DNA of 64,000 nt. Origin: Marinococcus halophilus (GTDB lineage: Bacteria; Bacillota; Bacilli; Bacillales; Marinococcaceae). Of the stretch, positions 40,641 through 49,440 are shown in pieces. How positions within the stretch are numbered: position 1 is the stretch's first letter; every line of letters starts with the position of its first letter. The position numbers were made by a program, and so were the translations under genes. The notes below the pieces were generated by a model. It saw only the letters and a program-made list of their open reading frames with translations. It was not told the DNA's origin and made no database searches. The stretch covers positions 142,096-206,095 of the forward strand of contig NZ_NPFA01000005.1 in the NCBI RefSeq assembly GCF_002265875.1. The letters are read 5' to 3'.

Positions 40641-41573
40641 ATGAGTGATGAGAAATTATTGGAAATCAAAAACCTGAGTCAGCACTTTAAAACAGGTAGA
40701 AAAAGTGTCGTACGGGCAGTAGACGGCTTGAATTTTGATATATACAAAGGGGAAACGTTCGGGCTGGTAGGAGAGTCGGGCTGCGGAAAGTCAACGACTG
40801 GACGCTCGATTATCCGCCTGTACGAAGCGACAAGCGGCGAGGTTTTGTTCAAGGGAGAAAACGTTCAGGGCAAGAAATCCAAGAAAGAGCTGAAGAAGTT
40901 TAACCGCCAGATGCAGATGATTTTCCAGGATCCATATTCATCGCTGAACCCGCGGATGAAGGTCATTGATATTATTGCGGAGGGCATCGATATTCACGGC
41001 CTGGCAAAGGATAAAGAAGAGCGTCGCCAGCGCGTATATGAACTGTTGGAGACGGTCGGGCTAAGCCGGGAGCACGCAGAGCGCTACCCGCACGAATTCA
41101 GCGGAGGCCAGCGCCAGCGGATCGGGATTGCACGTGCCCTGGCTGTGAAGCCGGAATTTATTATCGCTGATGAGCCGATTTCAGCTCTCGACGTGTCGAT
41201 TCAGGCCCAGGTCGTCAACTTAATGAAAAAGCTCCAGCGGGAAGAAGAGTTAACGTATTTGTTTATTGCTCATGACCTATCTATGGTGAAATATATCAGC
41301 GACCGTATTGGCGTAATGTATTTTGGCCGTCTTGTAGAGCTTGCTTCGAGTGAAGAGCTTTACAAAAATCCGCTGCATCCATATACGAAATCACTTTTAT
41401 CTGCGATTCCCCAGCCTGACCCGGTCCACGAACGCACGAGACGCCGGCTGGCTTATAACCCGGAAGATCATGACCAGAGCGAAGAGCCTGAATTTCGGGA
41501 AGTATCAAAGGATCATTACGTGCTGTGCACAAGCCAGGAATTTGAGGAGATGCAGCAGCAGGCTCCGGTATAA
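40641..41573 (+). CDS. oppF: Peptide ABC transporter ATPase OppF
   Basis: 310 residues from ATG at 40641, 2 nt after oppD. Walker [10 protein letters not shown], signature FSGGQRQR, Walker [14 protein letters not shown]-loop IAHDLS. The C-terminal extension ends in [12 protein letters not shown]. It is the second ATPase of the importer. Last gene of the operon, followed by a strong terminator. Confidence 0.95.
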   Translation: MSDEKLLEIKNLSQHFKTGRKSVVRAVDGLNFDIYKGETFGLVGESGCGKSTTGRSIIRLYEATSGEVLFKGENVQGKKSKKELKKFNRQMQMIFQDPYSSLNPRMKVIDIIAEGIDIHGLAKDKEERRQRVYELLETVGLSREHAERYPHEFSGGQRQRIGIARALAVKPEFIIADEPISALDVSIQAQVVNLMKKLQREEELTYLFIAHDLSMVKYISDRIGVMYFGRLVELASSEELYKNPLHPYTKSLLSAIPQPDPVHERTRRRLAYNPEDHDQSEEPEFREVSKDHYVLCTSQEFEEMQQQAPV

Positions 41574-41580
41574 ACGGAAG

Positions 41581-41618
41581 TCCCCGTTCCCAAACTCATC
41601 AAGGAACGGGGAATTTTT
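41581..41618 (+). terminator. Terminator of the opp operon
   Basis: TCCCCGTTCC/GGAACGGGGA stem, 12-nt loop, five T. Confidence 0.93.
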
Positions 41619-41698
41619 CTTTCAATATGGGTTGATCAACGGGTAGGGCTGTGCTATGATTATCGTTGTCAGTCACCAAGCTACATATTTTTCAGCAC

Positions 41699-41791
41699 GG
41701 AGGAGTACCCAAGTCTGGCTGAAGGGAGCGGTCTTGAAAACCGCCAGGGGCTTTGCGGCCCGCGGGGGTTCGAATCCCTCCTCCTCCGCCA
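41699..41791 (+). tRNA. tRNA-Ser (anticodon UGA)
   Basis: Acceptor arms GGAGGAG/CTCCTCC, long class II variable arm, T-arm GGTTCGAATCC, encoded CCA at 41789-41791. The anticodon loop CTTGAAA gives TGA, reading UCA/UCG codons. The position between serS and tadA matches B. subtilis trnSL-Ser1. Confidence 0.97.
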
Positions 41792-41807
41792 TTAATTTAC
41801 CAGCGAT

Positions 41808-41834
41808 AACTGCCCCAGACGGCAGTTTTTTTTA
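41808..41834 (+). terminator. Terminator after tRNA-Ser
   Basis: AACTGCC/GGCAGTT stem, 6-nt loop, eight T. Confidence 0.93.
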
Positions 41835-41874
41835 ACGCCACTATCCGTTACGAGGGAAAAGAGGGCAGATGGCA

Positions 41875-42360
41875 ATGGATCTACATACATATTGGATGCA
41901 GGAAGCCATCCGGGAAGCAAAACAAGCAGAAGCAGCAGGAGAAGTGCCAATTGGCGCGGTCATTGTTTATCAAAATGAAGTGATCGGGCGGGGAAGAAAT
42001 CGTCGGGAGGAAGATCAGCAGGCGTCCGCTCATGCTGAGATGATTGCCATCCAGGAAGCCTGTACGTTTTTAAACAGCTGGCGGCTTGAAGAATGCACAC
42101 TTTACGTCACGCTTGAGCCCTGTCCGATGTGCGCGGGAGCTATTGTGCAGGCCCGGGTGCCCTCCGTTGTTTTTGGAGCACATGACCCAAAGGCAGGCTG
42201 TGCCGGGACGTTGATGAACCTTCTTCAGGAGGAGCGCTTTAATCATCGCTGTGACGTTACTGCTGAAGTTGAAAGATCCGCTTGTGCTGATCTCCTCATT
42301 TCATTTTTCCGCCAAATGAGAGATCAGAAAAAGAATAGAAAGAAAGAAAACGGGGAATAG
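41875..42360 (+). CDS. tadA: tRNA-specific adenosine deaminase TadA
   Basis: 161 residues from the ATG at 41875, 9 nt after GAGGG; an ATG six bases earlier would be very close to the site. Zinc-binding HAE in SAHAEMIAI and PCPMC in LEPCPMCAGAIV. It converts A34 to inosine in tRNA-Arg(ACG). Conserved position before scRNA and dnaX. Confidence 0.95.
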   Translation: MDLHTYWMQEAIREAKQAEAAGEVPIGAVIVYQNEVIGRGRNRREEDQQASAHAEMIAIQEACTFLNSWRLEECTLYVTLEPCPMCAGAIVQARVPSVVFGAHDPKAGCAGTLMNLLQEERFNHRCDVTAEVERSACADLLISFFRQMRDQKKNRKKENGE

Positions 42361-42446
42361 CTCTACAATCGTTTAATTCTATTTGGAATATAGAAGCGTA
42401 CCGTGCTATATTTAACAGGATTATTGAATAAACAGGGGGTTTTCCA

Positions 42447-42617
42447 GTGCGTTCAAATCAATTTACCGTGGAAACGGCACAGAAGTTGTCTGAAAAGCTG
42501 AATGTCCCGGCTGAACAAATTATGCATACGCCGCCTCATCTGATTAAAGAAAAAATCGCTGAGTGGGAAGAAAAAGAAGCAGGTAAAAGCCCGCACAAAT
42601 CTATGTCTGCCGATTGA
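42447..42617 (+). CDS. YycC-like small protein (56 aa)
   Basis: GTG start after CAGGGGG. The sequence FTVETAQKLSEKLNVPAEQI continues to MHTPPHLIKEKIAEWEEKE and resembles the YycC family of Bacillus (ETALKLSKKMNVPLEQLM). A small, soluble, probably helical protein of unknown function. It is a separate cistron between tadA and the scRNA. Confidence 0.7.
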   Translation: MRSNQFTVETAQKLSEKLNVPAEQIMHTPPHLIKEKIAEWEEKEAGKSPHKSMSAD

Positions 42618-42627
42618 ATCTCATCGG

Positions 42628-42656
42628 TTGCATAATACTGAAAAAATAGATATACT
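42628..42656 (+). promoter_or_regulatory. SigA promoter of the SRP RNA
   Basis: TTGCAT, 17-bp spacer, TATACT, placing the start about 38 nt before the mature 5' end. Confidence 0.75.
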
Positions 42657-42699
42657 TATTATGCGCTTCGATAAGAAGTGCCTAAATATAGTGAACCCA

Positions 42700-42972
42700 T
42701 TTGCCGTGCTAAGTGGGGAGGTAGCGGTGCCCTGTACTTGCAATCCGCTATAGCAAGACCGAATCCCTTTCCGAGGCTTTATTTTTGTAGGGTCTGCCCT
42801 GCGTAAGTGGTGTTGACGCCCAGGTTCTGCGCAACGGAAACCCGCGAACCCTGTCAGGTCCGGAAGGAAGCAGCAGTAAGCGGATTCTTCCGTGTGCCGC
42901 AGAGCTGCCTGGGCCGAGCAAACTGCGCAGGTAACGCTTATGAAAGTATTGTCGAAGAAAGGTGCACGGCTC
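42700..42972 (+). ncRNA. scr: Signal recognition particle RNA (large Bacillus scRNA)
   Basis: About 273 nt, matching the 271-nt mature B. subtilis scRNA. The 5' part TGCCGTGCTAAGTGGGGAGG pairs as an Alu-type domain, the 3' end GTGCACGGC closes it, and the universal S-domain tip GTCAGGTCCGGAAGGAAGCA is at about 42855-42874. It assembles with Ffh and HBsu for membrane protein targeting. Ends are approximate. Confidence 0.95.
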
Positions 42973-42988
42973 TATAAACATATCATTC

Positions 42989-43023
42989 AAACGATTCCGT
43001 CTCAGGGGTCGTTTTATTTTTAT
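42989..43023 (+). terminator. Terminator of the SRP RNA
   Basis: AAACGATTCC/GGGGTCGTTT stem with T-rich tail. Confidence 0.85.
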
Positions 43024-43121
43024 ATTCAAGTACGAGCTCCCGGCGTTTGAGTTTTGAAAATAGCTTCATAAATAGGTATAATGAATAAAGAAAGAAACGG
43101 AAATGAAGGGGGGAAACATGG

Positions 43122-44873
43122 TTGGGCCATCAAGCTTTATACCGGATGTGGCGGCCGCAGCTGCTTGAAGACGTAGTCGGCCAGGAACATATTACAAAAA
43201 CGCTTCAGAATGCCCTTGTGCAGGAAAAATTCTCCCATGCTTACTTATTCAGCGGGCCGAGAGGGACAGGAAAAACGAGCGCCGCTAAGATCTTCGCCAA
43301 AGCGATCAACTGCGCGCAGGCTCCAACAGCTGAACCATGTAATGAGTGCGACGCCTGCACGGGCATTATGGACGGTTCAGTCGTTGACGTGATAGAAATT
43401 GATGCCGCCTCCAACAATGGTGTGGATGAAATTCGTTATATCCGCGAAAACGTGATTGCCGCTCCGAGGGATATCCGTTATAAAGTGTATATTATCGATG
43501 AAGTTCACATGCTGTCGACTGGGGCTTTCAATGCGCTGCTGAAAACATTGGAAGAACCTCCGAAGCATGCTGTTTTTATTTTAGCGACGACGGAACCGCA
43601 TAAGATTCCGCTCACGATTGTTTCCCGCTGCCAGCGTTTTGATTTTAAGCGTATCCAGCCGGAAACCCTGGTGGAACGCATGAAATATATACTCGGGGAG
43701 CAGCAGGAAACAGCGGAAGAACAGGCGCTTTACCTGATTGCCCGGGCGGCTGAAGGCGGCATGAGAGATGCCCTCAGCCTGCTTGACCAGGCGATGTCGT
43801 TTGCTGAAGAAGCGGTTCGTGCAGAAGACGTGCTGGCAATCACCGGTGCGGTGTCGCAGCAGTTTTTAACAGACACCGTACGTGCATTGAAAGAACAGAA
43901 TACAGCTGAAGCAGTGCAGGCTGCAGATCGTCTGGTGAAGGAAGGCAAAGATCCGGTCCGTTTTATGGAGGACATCATCTATTATCTCCGGGATATGCTG
44001 CTGAACCAGGCAGCTCCGGGCATGCAGGAGCTATTGGACCGGGCCACGCTTGACCAGGAATTTGAAGCCCTTTCCTCGGAGGTGCCGGCAGAATGGATTT
44101 ACCAGAGGATTGATCAGTTAAATAAAATTCACCAGGACATGCGCTGGTCAAGCCATCCTAAAATCTTTTTGGAGGTTGCTTTGATTCAGTCCTGCCACAC
44201 GTCGGCCAAGGAGGCTGCTCCAGTATCGGAAAGCGGGGCTTCCGATGAGAGAACGGCCCGCCTGGAAAACCGCATCGCGTCGCTTGAAAAAGCCCTGAAA
44301 GAGAAACCGGCGGCGCCTGCGGCTCCTGAGCAGGCCCCGCCGGTGGCGGAAGAGCCCAAGCCTGAACCGGCTAAGCGTGCTTCCAAAAAAGGAGCTACTT
44401 CTTTCCCTTCCCAGGGTAAAGTCAAAGAAATCCTAAAAACAGCGACGAAGCAGGAGCTGCAGGACCTTGCCAATCAATGGAACAGCGTCATGAATGCAAT
44501 GCGGGCAAGAAGTGTGCCCGGCCACGCCTGGCTGAACAACTCCAAACCGGTGATTGTCAACGAAACGGCCGTGCTCTTGTCTTTTAAAAACGAAATGCAC
44601 CGCAATATGATTGAAACAAAGTTCCGGGAAGAAGTTATTGATGCCCTGCGGGAAATCACGGGGAAAGAACTGGAGCCGTATACGATCCTTTCAAATGAAT
44701 GGGAAAGGATTAAGGAAGAGTACAAACAGCACCAGCAGGAAAATGGCACAGAGGCAGCAGAAAGTGAAGCGCCGGAAGCACCGGAAAATTCACAGGAAGA
44801 ACCGCCGGACCCACTGGTGGAAGAAGCAGTGAGGCGCTTCGGCTCTGAGTTTGTCGAAGTGGTGGATCACTAA
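43122..44873 (+). CDS. dnaX: DNA polymerase III gamma/tau subunit
   Basis: 583 residues, TTG start after AAGGGGGG; family start [20 protein letters not shown]. Walker [13 protein letters not shown], zinc cysteines in [18 protein letters not shown], Walker [10 protein letters not shown], and SRC arginine finger motif [11 protein letters not shown]. The Pro/Ala/Glu-rich linker (about 365-425) and tau-specific C-terminus follow. It loads the clamp and couples polymerase to helicase. Start of dnaX-ebfC-recR-yaaL. Confidence 0.97.
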   Translation: MGHQALYRMWRPQLLEDVVGQEHITKTLQNALVQEKFSHAYLFSGPRGTGKTSAAKIFAKAINCAQAPTAEPCNECDACTGIMDGSVVDVIEIDAASNNGVDEIRYIRENVIAAPRDIRYKVYIIDEVHMLSTGAFNALLKTLEEPPKHAVFILATTEPHKIPLTIVSRCQRFDFKRIQPETLVERMKYILGEQQETAEEQALYLIARAAEGGMRDALSLLDQAMSFAEEAVRAEDVLAITGAVSQQFLTDTVRALKEQNTAEAVQAADRLVKEGKDPVRFMEDIIYYLRDMLLNQAAPGMQELLDRATLDQEFEALSSEVPAEWIYQRIDQLNKIHQDMRWSSHPKIFLEVALIQSCHTSAKEAAPVSESGASDERTARLENRIASLEKALKEKPAAPAAPEQAPPVAEEPKPEPAKRASKKGATSFPSQGKVKEILKTATKQELQDLANQWNSVMNAMRARSVPGHAWLNNSKPVIVNETAVLLSFKNEMHRNMIETKFREEVIDALREITGKELEPYTILSNEWERIKEEYKQHQQENGTEAAESEAPEAPENSQEEPPDPLVEEAVRRFGSEFVEVVDH

Positions 44874-44892
44874 ATATGAGGAGGAAATTAAA

Positions 44893-45204
44893 ATGAAAAA
44901 CCAGGCAAATATGATGAAACAGATGCAGAAAATGCAGAAGGATATGCAGAAGGCTCAGGAAGAGCTGAAGGAAAAATCAGTAGAAGCAACGGCTGGCGGC
45001 GGAGCTGTAAAGGTAGTAGCTTCCGGCGACAAACAGATTTTAGACATTGAAATTGATGAAGATGTGGTTGATCCAGATGATGTCGAAATGCTCCAGGATC
45101 TCATGCTTGCAGCAATGAATGAAGCACTGAAGAAAGTGGATGAGCTTGTTGAGCAGGACATGGGGAAATTTACTAAAGGAATGAACATTCCCGGAATGTT
45201 CTAG
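44893..45204 (+). CDS. ebfC: Nucleoid-associated protein EbfC/YaaK
   Basis: 103 residues from ATG at 44893 (GAGGAGG upstream). Met/Gln-rich N-terminal helix ([20 protein letters not shown]), the [20 protein letters not shown] core and helical C-terminus ending IPGMF. DNA-binding YbaB/EbfC family, conserved between dnaX and recR. Confidence 0.97.
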   Translation: MKNQANMMKQMQKMQKDMQKAQEELKEKSVEATAGGGAVKVVASGDKQILDIEIDEDVVDPDDVEMLQDLMLAAMNEALKKVDELVEQDMGKFTKGMNIPGMF

Positions 45205-45215
45205 GAGGAGATCAG

Positions 45216-45812
45216 GTGCAGTATCCGACACCTATTTCGCAATTAATTGACAGTTTTATGAAGCTGCCCGGCATCGGCCCAAAAACGGCCGGCCGGTTGG
45301 CTTTTTATGTATTAGATATGAAAGAAGACGATGTGCTTGAGTTTGCCAAAGCGCTTGTTAACGCAAAGCGGGAGCTTACGTATTGCTCGGTCTGCCACCA
45401 CATTACCGACACGGACCCATGTTATATCTGCCAGGACAAGCAGCGTGACCGCTCTGTCGTGTGCGTGGTACAGGACGTTAAAGACGTCATAGCCATGGAA
45501 AAAATGCGGGAATTTTCAGGGCTGTATCACGTGCTGCACGGGGCGATTTCCCCTATGGACGGCATTGGGCCGGAGGATATTAACGTGCCCGACCTGTTAA
45601 CCCGGCTCCAGGATGAACAGATTCAGGAAGTGATCATTGCGACGAACCCGACCATTGAGGGGGAAGCTACAGCTATGTATATTTCGAAGCTGCTAAAGCC
45701 GACCGGCATGAAGGTAACAAGAATTGCTCATGGTCTGCCGATCGGCGGGGATTTGGAATACGCTGATGAAGTAACATTATCAAAAGCCATTGAAGGACGT
45801 CGCGAACTGTAA
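45216..45812 (+). CDS. recR: Recombination protein RecR
   Basis: 198 residues, GTG start after TAGGAGGAG. Helix-hairpin-helix [14 protein letters not shown], zinc finger [16 protein letters not shown] and Toprim region with the [15 protein letters not shown] motif. Works with RecF/RecO in RecA loading. Confidence 0.98.
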   Translation: MQYPTPISQLIDSFMKLPGIGPKTAGRLAFYVLDMKEDDVLEFAKALVNAKRELTYCSVCHHITDTDPCYICQDKQRDRSVVCVVQDVKDVIAMEKMREFSGLYHVLHGAISPMDGIGPEDINVPDLLTRLQDEQIQEVIIATNPTIEGEATAMYISKLLKPTGMKVTRIAHGLPIGGDLEYADEVTLSKAIEGRREL

Positions 45813-45822
45813 GGGGATTTGT

Positions 45823-46053
45823 ATGCCACTGAAAAAAAAGCTGAAAAAAAAGGAGCTCGAACGGCTGAAGGACCATATCTATGCTGCGAAGGAAAAAATG
45901 GAACAGTACCAGCGGCTTTTAAATAAAAGCGTGGAGCCTTCGGAAGAGCTTACGATCCAGTTCAAAATTCATCAGGCCAAATATGTTTTTTTACTCAAAG
46001 AAGCAAGGCATCAGAGGTATGAAGTAAAAACAAGTCCGTTTGCTTTGGAATAA
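45823..46053 (+). CDS. yaaL: YaaL-like DUF2508 protein
   Basis: 76 residues from ATG at 45823 (TAAGGGGAT upstream). A charged helical protein starting MPLKKKLKKKELERLKDHIY, matching the YaaL family. Function unknown. In B. subtilis bofA follows; here a terminator and a sugar locus follow instead. Confidence 0.88.
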   Translation: MPLKKKLKKKELERLKDHIYAAKEKMEQYQRLLNKSVEPSEELTIQFKIHQAKYVFLLKEARHQRYEVKTSPFALE

Positions 46054-46064
46054 TACAGTAAAGT

Positions 46065-46108
46065 CGTTTCAGGCTTTTGGCACTGCCGGAGCCTGGAGCG
46101 GTTTTTTT
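46065..46108 (+). terminator. Terminator of the dnaX-yaaL operon
   Basis: Eleven-bp stem CGTTTCAGGCT/AGCCTGGAGCG (with G-U pairs) followed by seven T. Confidence 0.85.
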
Positions 46109-46198
46109 ACATAATACTAAAATCTCAGATTAAGAAAGTAGATATTATTCAAATTTTATTGTATTACTTCATTGAAACCCTCGTGATACGATTGCTTT

Positions 46199-46212
46199 TG
46201 AAAGCGATTACA
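46199..46212 (+). promoter_or_regulatory. cre site before the sugar-binding protein gene
   Basis: TGAAAGCGATTACA, 13 of 14 matches to TGWAARCGYTWNCW, 20 bp before the start codon. CcpA bound here would block transcription in preferred sugar. Confidence 0.75.
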
Positions 46213-46231
46213 TTAATGAGGGGGATACATC

Positions 46232-47512
46232 ATGGGGAGAACATGGAAAAAGCCTGTGGCGGCTTCACTGGCCGGAGTACTGGCTCTTGGGGGGCTCGCT
46301 GCCTGCGGTAATGACAGTGGCAGCGGAGGAGATGACGACGTCGTAACACTCAGTTACTGGAAATCGGCAGACACAGGCCGTCCGGACTTCGAAGCATTTA
46401 TGGAGGTAGTAAACAAATTCAACGATGAACATGAGGATATCCAGCTGGATGTGAATACAACGCCCAATGATGATTATCGTACAAGGTTAAATACGAGGGC
46501 TGCCGGCGGAGATCTGCCGGATGTATTCCAAGTATGGCCAGGGGCAGAACTGCGCCCGCTTGTAGAAGCCGGAGCGGTAGAGCCAATCGATGATATTGAA
46601 GATTACTGGCTTGACAGTGGTTTGCTGGAAGAAGGATCTTTTGATGAATTTACAATAGAAGACAACACATACGCAGTACCGGTGAATAGTAACCCGACGC
46701 ATTTTATATATTACAACAAGGACATGCTGAGTAAGGCCGGATATGACAGCTTTCCTGAAGATTATGAAGGATTTCTGCAGCTTATCAAAGATTTGAAAGA
46801 AGAAGATGTAACTCCAATTTCTCTTGGGAATTCAGGAGGATGGGTTTTGCAGTCAGTCTATATTTCCACAATAGCGGATCGATTTACCGGTCCTGACTTC
46901 CTGGAGGGCGTGGAAAATGGAGATAGAAAATTTACTGATCCTGAGTTTATTCAGGGCCTTGAAGTCATCGAAGAATTGAACAACATGGAAGCTTTTAATA
47001 ACGATTTGAATACGATTGACAGTATACAGATGATAGACCAGTTTCTACAGGAGGAGTCCGCCATGGTAATGGACGGTAACTGGGCGGCTACTGAAATTAT
47101 CGAAAATAAACAGGAAGATCAGGATATCGGCATTACTACTATTCCTTTAGGCGATCGTAACAGCATCTCAAATACTATGGGAAGCGCAAGCGCGATTAAC
47201 AGTGATATCTCTGACGAGAAAAAAGAAGCAGCCAAAGAATTCTTAAAATGGCTCTACAACGAAGAATTGTTTAAAGAACTTCAATCAGTGGGCCGGATTG
47301 TGCCAACGAATGTGGAAAATCCAAATGATGAACTAGATCCGCTAATAAATGAAATGATGGAAATTACGCAGGAAGCCGAAAATGCGCCAGTGTATGACGC
47401 CACTCTTACGCCGAGCTTAAATGATGAGCTTGAAAACCAGCTGCAGGCTTTAACCCTTGGAGAAACGACTCCGGAAGAAATTGGGGAAGCCCTGCAAGAC
47501 GAAGTAGAATAA
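46232..47512 (+). CDS. Sugar ABC transporter substrate-binding lipoprotein
   Basis: 426 residues of the family 1 (MalE/UgpB-like) binding proteins. Signal peptide with lipobox LAACGN, then an acidic linker. Signature strand pattern VTLSYWKSADTGRPDFEAF; INSDISDEKKEAAKEFLKWL is the typical C-terminal helix region. Highly acidic. It precedes the two-component system and permeases of the same locus. The sugar is unknown; a GH1 glycosidase downstream suggests a beta-glycoside or beta-linked oligosaccharide. Confidence 0.9.
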   Translation: MGRTWKKPVAASLAGVLALGGLAACGNDSGSGGDDDVVTLSYWKSADTGRPDFEAFMEVVNKFNDEHEDIQLDVNTTPNDDYRTRLNTRAAGGDLPDVFQVWPGAELRPLVEAGAVEPIDDIEDYWLDSGLLEEGSFDEFTIEDNTYAVPVNSNPTHFIYYNKDMLSKAGYDSFPEDYEGFLQLIKDLKEEDVTPISLGNSGGWVLQSVYISTIADRFTGPDFLEGVENGDRKFTDPEFIQGLEVIEELNNMEAFNNDLNTIDSIQMIDQFLQEESAMVMDGNWAATEIIENKQEDQDIGITTIPLGDRNSISNTMGSASAINSDISDEKKEAAKEFLKWLYNEELFKELQSVGRIVPTNVENPNDELDPLINEMMEITQEAENAPVYDATLTPSLNDELENQLQALTLGETTPEEIGEALQDEVE

Positions 47513-47556
47513 TTAAGCCGTTCTGTTATCAAACATGATTTCATATATACTAAATA

Positions 47557-47595
47557 AAAGGAGGATGACCGGATTTCAGGTTTATCCTTCTTTTT
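47557..47595 (+). terminator. Attenuator-type terminator after the binding-protein gene
   Basis: AAAGGAGGAT/ATCCTTCTTT stem (one G-U pair) and T run. It probably lets the binding protein be made in excess over the downstream genes. Confidence 0.7.
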
Positions 47596-47619
47596 GTTCC
47601 AGGAAAGGAGGGCGGTGTA

Positions 47620-49440
47620 GTGCGTAAAAAGCTTCCAATAAAGGACTGGAGCCTCAAAACAAAATCAACCATCATATTTCTCTGTCTGGCTACGCTCCCT
47701 ATTTTAGCCGTGAGTGCCATCTTTTTTTACCAATCCAACAATATCCTCCGCCAGCAGGCGCTTGAAACGTCCAACCAAAACCTTTCCTCTATTGAAGCTG
47801 ATTTAAATAATACGATGAGAGAGATTGAGGATATCTCGGAATATATTATATATAATAACGAATTTTACCAATATTTGACCTTTGAAGACGGGGAGGCCAC
47901 AGTAGAAGAATTCAGCAACATGAATGAAAATCTGCGTGCATTTTTTACCTTTCATTTAACAAATAAAAACTACTTCCAGTCCGTGTTTATTGAAGGAGAG
48001 AATGGACGTTCCATTATGATGGGGGACTATATAGAAAACGAAAATAAAAAGTGGATCACGGCTTCGAGAGAGCGGGAGGGACAGGTCCTGTGGACAGATC
48101 CTTATGAAGTGCAGACAGGTTTTCCGACTGAAGAGAAAAAAGTGATCAGCCTGTTTCGCCAGATTAACAGCCGATATGATTTCACCAACTCGATAGGAGA
48201 GGTACGCATCCACTTAAATGAGCAGCAATTGTATGATTACTTGATGAGTGACCTGGAAAATGAGTCCAGCGACTTATTTGTGTTGAGGGAAGATGGAACG
48301 TTAATGCTTCATGCAGACAAAGAAACCGCTGGGCGTTCTTTTTCCGACCAAACTCTTATGCGGCGCATAAAAAATGAACAGGAAGAGCCCTTCAAATACA
48401 GCTACAACGGTGAAGATTATTATGTTTCTTCCAAGCAGCTCGAAGATTTATATCTTGTTTCCATGGTGAAAGAATCGTATATAGCAACAGAGCTTTCTAA
48501 CGTACGTCACATTACTGCCGGAATTATCATTGGCACCATTATTTTAAGTATTCTTGTCATTATAGGTTTTTTCATGTTCGTGTTGAAACCGATCGGGGCA
48601 TTAACACGAGAAATTCGAAGAGTGGAAAAAGGTGATTTTACGGCCCGGGTCGAAGTCGCTTCCAAGGATGAAATCGGAACATTAAGCAGACGCTTTAACC
48701 GGATGGTGCAGGAAATTCAGTCACTGATCAATACGAAGTACAAGCTGGAGCTTAAAACAAAGGAATCAGAGCTGAAGGCGATGCAGAGCCAGATCAATCC
48801 GCATTTTCTATATAATACCCTGGATATGATTCGATGGTCAGCGAGGCTAGAGAAAGCTCCAAATACCGGTAAAAGCATCGAAGACCTTTCCCGGATTTTT
48901 CGGCACACGTTAAGTAAAGGCAACACCTGGGTGGGCGTTGAAGAGGAATTAGTAAGTGCGAAAAGTTATCTGGAGCTTCAAAAAAGAAGGATGGGGGCAA
49001 AGCTTCACTACTCGTTGTTTGTAGAGACAGGATTGGAGCACGTGCCGGTGATGAAAATGATCGTGCAGCCCTTAATTGAAAACAGCATCGAGCATGGAAT
49101 GGGGGCAAAGAAGCAGACAATTCATATTAAGGTTCGCGCTTACCAGCTTGAAGAAGCGCTGATTATAGATGTTATAGACAATGGAGTCGGTATTGAAGCG
49201 GAGGATATTAAAGAATTAAAAAGCAGCGCGCCTGAGTCACGACAAGGGTTTGCTCTGCAAAATATTGAGAAACGCATTGCCAATACTTACGGGGAGAGAT
49301 TTGGTCTGAATATAGTGCCGGCGGCAGAAGGAACGCATATTCAGATTCGTTTTCCTATTCTGAAAGAAAAAAATAATGAATCACACCTCAACAAAGAGGA
49401 GGGGGAGACAAATGGCAACGAAAATATTGATCGTGGATGA
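47620..49440 (+). CDS. Sensor histidine kinase, YesM/LytS type
   Basis: 606 residues, GTG start after AAAGGAGGG. Membrane segment 1 (about 16-37), a large extracellular sensor domain (about 40-290), segment 2 (about 296-318), HAMP, then the His_kinase domain with SQINPHFLYNTLDMIRW (phospho-acceptor His) and HATPase with IVQPLIENSIEHGMG and DNGVGIEAED. It overlaps the response regulator by 29 bp. By analogy with YesMN-type pairs it senses the imported sugar and activates the locus. Confidence 0.92.
   Translation: MRKKLPIKDWSLKTKSTIIFLCLATLPILAVSAIFFYQSNNILRQQALETSNQNLSSIEADLNNTMREIEDISEYIIYNNEFYQYLTFEDGEATVEEFSNMNENLRAFFTFHLTNKNYFQSVFIEGENGRSIMMGDYIENENKKWITASREREGQVLWTDPYEVQTGFPTEEKKVISLFRQINSRYDFTNSIGEVRIHLNEQQLYDYLMSDLENESSDLFVLREDGTLMLHADKETAGRSFSDQTLMRRIKNEQEEPFKYSYNGEDYYVSSKQLEDLYLVSMVKESYIATELSNVRHITAGIIIGTIILSILVIIGFFMFVLKPIGALTREIRRVEKGDFTARVEVASKDEIGTLSRRFNRMVQEIQSLINTKYKLELKTKESELKAMQSQINPHFLYNTLDMIRWSARLEKAPNTGKSIEDLSRIFRHTLSKGNTWVGVEEELVSAKSYLELQKRRMGAKLHYSLFVETGLEHVPVMKMIVQPLIENSIEHGMGAKKQTIHIKVRAYQLEEALIIDVIDNGVGIEAEDIKELKSSAPESRQGFALQNIEKRIANTYGERFGLNIVPAAEGTHIQIRFPILKEKNNESHLNKEEGETNGNENIDRG

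Noticed and set aside
44385..44400. Run of six A in dnaX as a programmed frameshift signal
   Set aside because: The zero-frame reading is TCC AAA AAA GGA, not the A AAA AAG heptamer used in E. coli dnaX, and no stimulatory hairpin is evident.
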